From Costus lasius (lineage: Eukaryota > Streptophyta > Magnoliopsida > Zingiberales > Costaceae): DNA of 64,000 bases. Location of the stretch: positions 18,122,001-18,186,000 of the forward strand of contig JANVAS020000231.1 of NCBI GenBank assembly GCA_027563935.2, in the 5' to 3' direction. Shown here piece after piece: positions 1 through 8,900 of this stretch (position 1 is the stretch's first letter; each line of letters begins with the position of its first letter). A program made the translations under genes and the position numbers. A model generated the notes under the pieces. The model had not been told where the DNA came from and ran no database searches. It saw only the letters and a program-made list of their open reading frames with translations.

Positions 1-1643
1 AACCGCGTAGATCGGGAAGGATTCGTCGACAGCCTGAGCGCTATGACCGAGTCTACATCATAAATGATGAACCCCTCACTTATGCGGATGCGATCAGTGG
101 ACCGGAATCAGCAAGATGGCTTGAAGCTATGCGAGCCGAGATGGACTCCATGTCAGATAACCAAGTCTGGGATTTGGTTGATCCGCCTCCGGGAGTAATC
201 CCTATAGGCTGTAAGTGGATCTTCAAAAAGAAGATTGACATGGATGGTAACGTAGTTACCTATAAGGGCAGGCTAGTTGCGAAAGGTTTCAAACAAATCT
301 ACGGGTTAGATTATGATGAAACTTTCTCTCCTGTAGCTATGTTCAAGTCCATTCGGATTATTCTCGCGATAGCTGCATATTATGATTATGAGATCTGGCA
401 AATGGATGTGAAGACCGCTTTCCTTAATGGAAAACTGGAAGAGGATGTGTATATGGCACAACCTGAAGGTTTCATCAATCCATCAGATCGTCATAAAATA
501 TGCAAATTAAAGAAGTCTATTTATGGACTAAAACAAGCATCTAGAAGCTGGAATATTCGTTTTGATGAATCAGTTTGTGAATTTGGTTTCATAAAAAATG
601 AAGATGACCCGTGTGTATATAAGAGGTTTAGTGGGAGCGTGGTTACTTTCCTAGTCCTCTACGTCGATGATATCTTGATCATTGGAAACGATATTCCTGA
701 ACTGCATGCCGTCAAAGCATGGTTAAGAAAATGTTTCCAGATGAAAGATTTGGGAGAAGTAGCCTATGTATTAGGTGTGCAGATCTATAGAGATAGATCT
801 AATAGGCTTCTCGGGCTATGCCAGAGTACTTACATCGATAAAGTCCTGGAGAGATTCCATTTAGAAAATTCTAAAAGAGGATATCTTCCAGTTAGACATG
901 GTCTGAATCTTTCTAAGAGCCAGTGTCCTCAAACACAGTCTGAGAAAGATGAAATGGACAATACGCCTTATGCTTCGGCTATTGGATCCATTATGTATGC
1001 GATGTTGTGTACTCACCCAGACGTCGCTTACGGGTTAAGCGTGTCCAGTCGATTCCAAAGTAATCCAGGGAAGGCACACTGGATTGCAGTCAAGAACATT
1101 TTGAAATATCTTCGGAGGACCAAAGATATGTTCTTGATTTATGGAGGTCAGGAAGAACTCAGTATTGAAGGATATACTGACGCTTCATTCCAATCTGACC
1201 AGGATGATTTCCGATCGTAATCAGGCTATGTTTTTAGCTTGAATGGAGGAGCAGTGGTGTGGAAAAGTTTCAAACAATCAATTGTTGCTGATTCCACAAC
1301 AAAAGCCGAGTATGTTGCAGCCTCGGAAGCATCCAAGGAGGCAGTGTGGATTCGTAAGTTCGTTCAGGAACTTGGTGTTGTTCCTTCGAGTGCTGATCCA
1401 TTGGTTATCTTCTGTGATAACACTGGAGCAATAGCACAAGCAAAGGAACCACGGTCACACCAGAAGTCCAAGCACATACAGAGAAGGTTTCATTTGATCC
1501 GTGAGATCATAGATCGTGGAGAGATCAAGATCTGCAAGGTTCATACAGATGACAATCTAGCTGACCCGCTTACTAAGCCTCTGGCGTAGCAGAAGCATGA
1601 GAAGCACTGTAATAATATGGGTTTGAGATTTCTCAACCATTAG
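1..1643 (+). pseudogene. gag-pol: Element Z: 3' part of copia gag-pol (RT-RNase H), nonsense-mutated
   Basis: Carboxy-terminal part of a Ty1/copia polyprotein entering from the left edge; the frame is open from base 3. Reverse transcriptase is recognised by the Y-V-D-D catalytic motif at 660-671 and the YGLKQASRSW block just upstream, followed by RNase H with the YTDASF and CDNTGA motifs. The protein would copy element RNA into cDNA in cytoplasmic particles. Two premature stops break it: TAA at 1218-1220 (siblings CAA) and TAG at 1587-1589 (siblings CAG). The native stop is TAG 1641-1643. A 3-base deletion near base 60, relative to siblings, keeps the frame. The 5' half and 5' LTR lie outside the window. 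It ends 20 bp before its own 3' LTR, so no env-like gene follows. Confidence 0.93.
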
Positions 1644-1652
1644 ATTAAGTGC

Positions 1653-1663
1653 AAGTGGGAGAT
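1653..1663 (+). other. Polypurine tract of element Z
   Basis: AAGTGGGAGAT directly abuts the LTR start TGTTGGGG at 1664. By position it is the plus-strand DNA primer site. Confidence 0.8.
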
Positions 1664-2518
1664 TGTTGGGGTATGCCCTTAAGGCTAATGTTTGAGGCCT
1701 TTGGGATGATTTCAGTATCATGTATAAACTATGTATAAGTTTATAAAGGCAATGGTTGTTATTCAGGTTGTTACATTATCTGCTGCTGTTATGTATACTT
1801 CTGAATAATGTCTCAATGGTGTTCAGCTTGGCTGACATTAGCATTGTCCTTAGTCGATATATCTTGGTGAACATGAGACAGCCTTGATATGATTGAGACT
1901 AATATGTGTTCTAATCTTATAGGGTGCTTCGAGCATGGAATAAGATGTAGACACATAGGTGCATTGGATGTACTGGACAGACCCTACTTAGGATATTCAA
2001 TTGTTTGTCACAATGTGAATAATCCTTATATGCAAGCAAGTGGCATATTTCCTCTGACTTGAGATCGCTTGTGTTTCTAAATGATGATTGGCATTGTCTT
2101 GAGGTAATTCAATATCATTTGAAATATAATGGTTATAGATTATCTTGGATAATGAGCATGAGTCATGTTAGGACACTAGTGATAGATATAGGATTGCCTC
2201 TCCTTGTTGGAGTGTGATGTTCTAAAGGGGCCCCCTGGATGAGATGATTGAGAAAGTGTATGGCCATACCCAGATGACTATGTTCATCTGATCTAATCAT
2301 TTTCATCATATTGGAATTATAGGCTTGACACGCTTGTCCAATGAGAACATCCAGTGGCAAAGGAAACATGTATGTCAAGTGAATTGGATTCACACTTGTG
2401 CTATGGTTTGGGTGTAGTCTTGGAAGACTCTTTCCTTCATATCGGGAGACAGTGATGTGTTGCTAGATACCCCTCTCTGATCGTGATAACGTAAGTTATC
2501 GTTACCGACATTGAAGGA
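1664..2518 (+). repeat. Element Z 3' LTR, first part
   Basis: First 855 bp of an LTR starting TGTTGGGGTATGCCC; the remaining 811 bp resume at 11573 after element A. Rejoined length is 1666 bp, exactly that of the minus-strand LTR at 22291-23956. The two share many diagnostic variants absent from all other LTRs here, for example a GCTGCTGTTATG stretch and CTCTCTGATC. The middle of this part is the conserved U3 block described under findings. Confidence 0.93.
2514..2518. repeat. Target-site duplication of element A (AAGGA)
   Basis: AAGGA at 2514-2518 is repeated at 11568-11572, immediately outside both ends of A. This proves A inserted into Z's pre-existing LTR. Confidence 0.97.
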
Positions 2519-3339
2519 TGTTGGGGTATGCCCTTAAGGCTAATGTTTGAGGCCTTGGGATTGTATCAGTATCATGTAATAAACTCTTATGTTTATAAAG
2601 GCATGGTTGTTATTCAGTTTGTTACATTGTCTACTGCAATAAGTGTACTTCTGAATAATGTCTCAAAGCTGTTCAGCTAGGCTGACATGCAGTTATGTCC
2701 TTAGTCAAGATATCTTGGTGAACATGAGACAGCCTTGATATGATTGAGACTAATATGTGTTCTAATCTTATAGGATGCTTCGAGCATGGAATAAGATGTA
2801 GACTCATGGGTACATTGGATGTACTGGACAGACCCTACTAGGATATTCAATTGCTTGTCACAATGTGAATAATCCTTGATTGCAACAAGTGGCACATTTC
2901 CTCTGACTTGAGATCACTTGTGTTTCTAAATGATGATTGTCATTGTTTTGAGGTAGTTCAATATCATTTGAAACATAATGATTATAGACTATCTTGGATG
3001 GTGAGCTTGAGTCAGGTTAGAGCACTAGTGATAGATAAAGGATTGCCGTCTCCTTAATTGGAGTATGATGTTCTAAAGGGGCCCCCCTCTGTATGAGATG
3101 ATTGAGAAAGTGTATGGCCATACCCAGATGACAGTGTTCATCTGATCTAATCATGCTCATCATATTGGAGCTACAGGCTTGACACGCTTGTCCAATAAGA
3201 ACATCCAGTGGCAAAAGGAAATTTGCATGCCTTGTGAATTGGATTCACACTTGTGCTGTGGTTTGGGTGTGGTCTTGGAAGACTCTTTCCTTTATATCGG
3301 GAGACAGTGATGTGTTGCTAGATACCCCTCACTGATCGT

Positions 3340-3355
3340 GATAACGTAAGTTATC
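3340..3355. promoter_or_regulatory. U3 palindrome GATAAC-GTAA-GTTATC
   Basis: A perfect 6-bp inverted repeat around a 4-base spacer, followed by a GTTAC-like box (GTTACCGACA in most copies, ATTACCGACA here). It is present with minor changes in the other LTRs, for example 10715-10730. It could be a transcription-factor site; no factor is assigned. Confidence 0.4.
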
Positions 3356-3755
3356 ATTACCGACATTTAAAGGAAACCCTTAGGGTCGCACAATTTGATG
3401 ATATGGCTTACTTAAGTCAGATCGTGTGGACTGAATTGTTTAGGTTCAGTTTAAAGGGATTTAATCTCTGATTGTAAGTGAGGTCCAGTCTGATCATGTT
3501 TGATTGATAAGGGCTTGAGATCGGTAAGCTTCGATTGAGAGAATGGATGCTAGATCGGTGAGATCAGGAGCATCAAGAGATGAACGGTCAGATCTTAAGC
3601 CTTAGGGGTTTTTGTTATGATCTGGACTAGTTGCTTGGTTTATTTGGTTATTGAACCAAATCGATTTGAACCAGCTCATTGGGTGAGCGCATGGTTCAAG
3701 TAAAGAGGCATTGGCGATTGGGGTAATGCATGGTCGCATGAACGTTGAGACATTG

Positions 3756-3765
3756 CTATTTTTAG
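3756..3765 (+). promoter_or_regulatory. CArG/TATA-like box, element A 5' LTR
   Basis: CTATTTTTAG, 304 bp before the mini-exon ATG; the 3' LTR copy is at 11126-11135. It matches the extended MADS-box (MEF2-type) consensus but could equally be the TATA box. The CT-rich start of a likely 5' UTR follows. Confidence 0.4.
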
Positions 3766-3950
3766 ATAACATGTTCTCTAACGTGACCACATCTCACGTT
3801 CACGCCAAGAGAACTTCTCTCTCGCCTTTCCCCACTTACTCTCGAGAGGGCATTCGTGTGTGACGAGTCTTGGACGCCTTGGAGAGTCATTTGGCAAAGC
3901 GAGCAAAGCTTCATCCATCCCTTCCATTCGATCAACGACACCTCTTGGAA

Positions 3951-3966
3951 CCTTGCTAGCACAAGG
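3951..3966 (+). other. 5'-UTR hairpin with CTAGCA loop, element A
   Basis: CCTTG and CAAGG form a 5-bp stem around CTAGCA. Sibling LTRs change both sides of the stem together (see findings). Confidence 0.5.
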
Positions 3967-4059
3967 AGCACCAAGGAAGTGAGCGCATCCTCATTCTTGT
4001 GTGCGCATCATTTGGAGGAGATCTCTCTTGCTCTCTCTTTCCAAGACGCCATCCAACAC

Positions 4060-4068
4060 ATGGCTTCG
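4060..4068 (+). other. Predicted coding mini-exon and splice donor, element A
   Basis: ATG plus two codons, then GTATGA at 4069. It is in phase with the 21 bases between the acceptor (5961-5962) and the gag ATG at 5984, so splicing would extend Gag by ten residues. The unspliced frame meets a stop at 4072-4074. Confidence 0.6.
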
Positions 4069-4199
4069 GTATGAATTCTTTTCATGTTGTTAAGTTGATC
4101 ATATTGCATGCGATGATACTAAGAAACCCACTCCGCTGCTTTAGAAGAAATTTTTCATGCGCCTATCTAGGGTTTCGCCACCTTGTGAGGACTTGCAAT

Positions 4200-4211
4200 T
4201 GGTATCAGAGC
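4200..4211 (+). other. Primer binding site, element A
   Basis: TGGTATCAGAGC, complementary to the 3' end of initiator methionine tRNA, two bases after the LTR CA. It starts minus-strand DNA synthesis. Confidence 0.95.
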
Positions 4212-4508
4212 CTTGGTTGATGCATGTTTTATGATTGCTATACCATGTTTTGTGATCCATGTTTGCGCAACATGCTTAGATCTATAGGTTAGGTTACATG
4301 CGAAAATGATTACATATGTTTTTCATGTTTGAGCATGTATGAAAGTCGGCGCATCTTTATTGTTGATGTTTTATCAAACGTATATTACTTGCGCGACCTC
4401 ACTAGATCTAAGGTCTTACTATAAATCCTTAGACGGGTTAGTAGGGTTGATGTCATCCTCTAGGTTAGATCCAACCAGTCTGATCAGATCATCTGACAGC
4501 CTAGATGG

Positions 4509-4557
4509 GTCGACCAGATAGCACCTTTGCGCAAGCAAGAGGTGGCTGTAGGTCGAC
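4509..4557 (+). ncRNA. Conserved leader hairpin with GCAA tetraloop, element A
   Basis: Outer stem GTCGACC/GGTCGAC, a middle helix AGC-ACC/GGT-GGCT, and an apical helix TTGC/GCAA capped by GCAA with a one-base bulge. Seven copies in the window keep the fold through paired changes. It lies about 300 nt after the primer site. A packaging or dimerisation signal is a hypothesis. Confidence 0.65.
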
Positions 4558-5098
4558 TGCATCACAGGCGTGTAGCGATGTCTGGTTGAGACAACCCATG
4601 AACGCACATGAGTTAGGCCCGGGGTCACACCCGCTTGCCAGAACTCATGGGGTGGTTCAGCCCTTGGCGCATGCATAGTTGACCACTGGGTCGACTCAAG
4701 TCAGTTAGGACTTGGTGCATGCAAGGGCACTGGATCTGATTAGATTGGATGAGTGGATCCCTATTAATGGACCGTTGTAAGGTTGTAGGGCATATAAGAA
4801 TATTAAAATTGATGCCAAAGGGGTTTTCAAAACTTTAATTTCTTAATTGGATCACATGCTGTTTGGATGCCATATGTGTGTTTATTTTATCTTATGTGGG
4901 CTGCCCGTTTAATGTGTGCTGTGCTGGGGCCTGCGTGCCTGGAAATTAAATGTAAATTATTTTATTGTGATCTGCACATCACATTTCCATTAATTTATAA
5001 AGTGTTATTGACCTGCGTGTCAATCTTGTCTAGATAGTTAAATTGTAATTTAATTAGACAAGAGCACAGAGCACACTTGGCAGAGGCGCATGCAGCAG

Positions 5099-5146
5099 TG
5101 GCTTGACCAGGTGGGAGGTCCAGGGTTCGACTCTGGGACCAGGCGC
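5099..5146 (+). other. tRNA/SINE-like segment in leader, element A
   Basis: GTGGCTTGACCAGG (A-box-like) at 5099 and GGTTCGACTC (B-box-like) at 5124-5133, the latter within a T-arm-like hairpin with 5-bp stem CCAGG/TCTGG and loop GTTCGAC. No full cloverleaf is visible. Confidence 0.4.
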
Positions 5147-5476
5147 ACTTTCCCTGGTAGGCGCACCTGAGCTGCAGTAGGCGCTTGGGCCCTGGTTTGG
5201 GCCAGATGAGCAGCAAAAGACCAGAGAAGAAAAGCAAGTGAAGACTTAAGTGAAATTAAGGTCTTACTTAGGCTTATGGGCTTTTACCACATAAGATCAG
5301 CTTGCTTTCTTTTATTGTTTAATTACAATTAGAATAGCATGATTTAAATCTTCTGCTATCACCATAGGAATTGCATGATAGATAAGAAGATAAAAGACCG
5401 TTAAAATCCAACGCTAAAATATCAAGCTCGTAAGCCTTCTGACGCGAAACCTCACTGTTCTGATTATCATTGGAGC

Positions 5477-5502
5477 CGTGTTGTACCCACTCAGTGGGCA
5501 CG
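5477..5502 (+). ncRNA. Bulged hairpin 1 (TTGTA bulge), element A leader
   Basis: CGTG-TTGTA-CCCACT-C-AGTGGG-CACG. The outer stem can extend with GGA/TCC after a two-base bulge; element C has GGG/CCC at that place, a compensatory change. Confidence 0.5.
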
Positions 5503-5648
5503 TCCATCTATCTTCAGACGGTGCGGGATTACACCTGCGTGTTACAGGGAAGGGATTTATCGCTTCTTGTTGCTCAGCATAGCACGTGGTGGTCCAGGGA
5601 GTAGGTCGGGTCAGCTTGACCATGTAGGCAGCCATCTGTGGGGTCAGA

Positions 5649-5680
5649 GACTGTGTTGTACCAACTCAGTTGGCACAGTC
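5649..5680 (+). ncRNA. Bulged hairpin 2 (TTGTA bulge), element A leader
   Basis: GACTGTG and CACAGTC form a 7-bp outer stem, with TTGTA bulged on the 5' side and CCAACT-C-AGTTGG inside. It is the same plan as hairpin 1 with a C-G to A-T swap in the inner stem. Confidence 0.5.
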
Positions 5681-5933
5681 TGCTGGATTGCCCAGATGAA
5701 GGGGAATCGCACGGGTTGGCGATTGGCTGGGACAGCCTACCAGAGATTAGTACTTGTACCCTCTGTGCATCTTATCTCGCCTGAGCGGGACGCGGAGACC
5801 AAGTATGAAATCTGGATCCCATCTCACTAAAAGAGTTCTACTCTTTCGGGCTGTTTTTGCTGGATTTTTCAGCCAGATAAAATAGTGAGAAAAGGAATCT
5901 ATCTTAAGTCCTGATTGATTCTTAACATTGATA

Positions 5934-5962
5934 CTGACCTTGCTATTCTTGCATTGTTGTAG
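5934..5962 (+). other. Predicted branch point and splice acceptor, element A
   Basis: Branch-like CTGAC at 5934-5938, then a T-rich tract ending in TTGTAG at 5962. The spacing of about 25 nt is typical of plant introns. The next 21 bases run in frame into the gag ATG. Predicted intron: 4069-5962. Confidence 0.55.
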
Positions 5963-5983
5963 ATACCTGCAGCAACGAACACC

Positions 5984-8900
5984 ATGAACTTCAATGTGCG
6001 ATCCCTACTGGAAAGGGAGAAGTTTGCTGGGCCGAACTTCTCAGACTGGTACGGACACCTTAAGATTGTTCTTAAGGCAGAGAGGAAACTGTATGTCCTC
6101 GAGACGGATATACCGCCTCAGCCCGCTCCGAACGCCGCAAGGGCGGTTTGGGAAGCTTATAAAAAGCACGTCAATGATAGCATTGATGTCGCTTGTCTGA
6201 TGCTAGCGTCTATGACGCCACCGCTGCAGCGTCAGCATGAGGATATGTCGGCTATAGAGATTATAGCGAACCTCAAAATGCTGTATGCTGCACAGGCGAG
6301 GACAGAACGCTATAATCTGACTAAGCTTTTCTTTCAGAGCAAACTGGCTGAAGGGAGTCCAGTGGGAGCTCACGTGCTCAAGATGATTGGGCACAAGGAG
6401 GCTCTAGAGAAACTGGGGCATACCATCAATCAGGAGCTTGCTGTAGACATTATTCTGCAGTCTCTCCCGCCCTCTTTCGATGCGTTCATTATTAACTTTA
6501 TTATGAACAAAATCGATTGTACTCCGGCAGAGTTGCTCAATATGCTCTTGACTACTGAGGAGACTCTGAAGGGAAAGCCTTCAACCTCTGTCTTGATGTT
6601 TCCTTTAAGGAACAAGAAGAAGGAGAAGAAGGGCAAGACCCCTGTCAAGAGCTACAGCAAGGCTCTGAAGCAAAAGGTCAAGCGGTCGAAGGAATACAGA
6701 TGTTTCCACTGTGGCCAGTTGGGTCACTGGAAAAAGGACTGTAAAGTGCTCCAGGGAGACAAGAGGGGAAGCATCGCTTCTGGCTCAGGTATTTATGTGA
6801 CGGAAGTCATGATATCTTCTTCTTCTATTTCATGGGTGTTGGACACTGCATGTGGAGTTCACATTTGTTCAAATGTACAGGAACTCAAGAGAAGAAGACA
6901 GGTGGGACAGCATGAGGTGGACCTACGAGTTGGAAACGGGGCACGGGTTGCTGCTGTTGCTGTAGGAGACTATTTCATCTCTTTACCATCTGGACTTGTG
7001 TTAGAATTAAACAGTTGTTACTTTGTTCCAAGCATTACTAAAAATATTATCTCAATTCCTGCTCTTGTCAGGAAAGGGTTTTCCTTTGAATGCAATATTT
7101 CAAAGTGTGTTCTTTCTTTAGATAATATTGTTTATGCTACTAGTTCAATTAACAATGGGTTATTCATGTTGGACATGGAATGTTCTATACACAATATTGA
7201 TAATAAGAAAGCCAAATATGCTGATGACAGCACCTTGCTATGGCATAGTCGTTTAGGCCATATTAACAAGAAACGCATTAAGCGGTTGCATGATCATGGA
7301 CTGCTGGGATCATTCTCCTATGAGGAGATTGATACATACAAAGCTTGTTTGATGGGCAAAATGACGAAGTCACCTTTTCCTCATAAAGGTCAAAGGACTT
7401 CAGGTTTACTTGACCTTATACACAGTGATGTGTGTGGGCCTTTTAGTAAACATGCCAGAGGTGGCTATCAGTACTTCATTACCTTCACTGATGATTTCAG
7501 TAGATATGGGTATGTCTATCTTATGAGACATAAAAGTGAATCTTTTGACAAGTTCAAAGAGTTCAAGAATGAAGTACAGAATCAGTTAGGCCAAAATATC
7601 AAGGCACTTCGTTCTGATCGAGGTGGAGAATACCTAAGTCGAGAGTTTACTGACTATCTGAAGGAGTGTGGGATTATCTCACAACTCACTCCGCCAGGAA
7701 CACTGCAATGGAATGGTGTGTCCGAGAGGAGAAATAGAACGTTACTTGATATGGTTCGTTCTATGATGTGTCAGGTTACTCTACCTTACTCCTTTTGGGG
7801 ATTTGCACTGGAAACAGCTGCAAAGGTACTAAACCGAGTGCCATCCAAGGCAGTTTCAAAGACTCCATATGAGTTATGGTATGGGAAACAGCCGAGCTTG
7901 ACATTTATCAGGATCTGGGGCTGCGAGGCTTATGTCAAAAAGCTCGCCTCTGGGAAACTAGAGAGCAGATCTGAGAAATGTATCTTTGTTGGTTACCCTA
8001 AGGAAACTAAGGGTTATTATTTCTACGATCCCAAAGAGAACAAGGTGTTTGTTGCTCGGACGGCCATATTTCTTGAGAAGGAGTTTCTTCTGCACGAGGC
8101 CATTGGGAGAGAAATAAAGCTGGATGAGAATCCAGAGGAAGGACAAAGTGCTCAAGTACAGTTGGATGAGCCTGAGCCGGTAGAACAGGTTACTGAACAA
8201 CCTGAGGCTCAGATATCACGGGAACCGCGAAGATCGGGAAGGATCCGTCGACAGCCTGAGCGCTATGACGGAGTCTACATCATTGATAATGATGAACCCC
8301 TAACTTATGCGGATGCAGTCAGTGGACCGGACTCAGCGAGATGGCTTGAAGCTATGCGCGCCGAGATGGACTCCATGTCAGATAACCAAGTCTGGGATTT
8401 GGTTGATCCGCCTCCGGGAGTTATCCCTATAGGCTGTAAATGGATCTTTAAGAAGAAGATTGACATGGATGGTAACGTGGTTACCTATAAAGGCAGGCTA
8501 GTTGCGAAAGGTTTCAAACAAATCTACGGGATAGATTATGATGAAACTTTCTCACCTGTAGCTATGTTTAAGTCTATTCGGATTCTTTTCGCGATAGCTG
8601 CATATTATGATTATGAGATCTGGCAGATGGATGTGAAGACCGCTTTCCTTAATGGAAATCTGAACGAGGATGTCTATATGACACAACCTGAAGGTTTCAC
8701 TAATCCATCAGATCGTCATAAAATATGCAAGTTAAAGAAGTCTATTTATGGACTTAAACAAGCATCGAGAAGCTGGAATATTCGTTTTGATGAATCAATC
8801 TCTGAATTTGGTTTCATCAAGAACGAGGATGACCCATGTGTATATAAGAGGTTTAGTGGGAGCGTGATTACTTTCCTAGTCCTCTACGTCGATGATATCT

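Larger units (their letters stand above)
2519..4197 (+). repeat. Element A 5' LTR
   Basis: 1679 bp, TG to CA. It holds the U3 block with the GATAAC palindrome, a CArG/TATA-like box at 3756, a 5'-UTR hairpin at 3951 and the ATG mini-exon at 4060. Between 3774 and 4059 there is no ATG at all, as expected of a transcribed 5' UTR. Confidence 0.95.
4212..5983 (+). other. Element A untranslated leader
   Basis: A 1.77-kb region without a convincing gene, crowded with ATGs and short frames that would block scanning ribosomes. It contains the hairpin at 4509-4557, a tRNA-like segment at 5099-5146, twin bulged hairpins at 5477-5502 and 5649-5680, and a splice acceptor at 5961-5962. Confidence 0.8.

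Noticed and set aside
5099..5146. A genuine tRNA gene
   Set aside because: Only A/B-box-like motifs and a T-arm-like hairpin are present; acceptor and anticodon stems are missing.
5567..5830. Short frames within leaders (also 15859-16131, 46130-46378)
   Set aside because: Not conserved in length or frame between elements; they overlap the conserved hairpins, which better explain the conservation.
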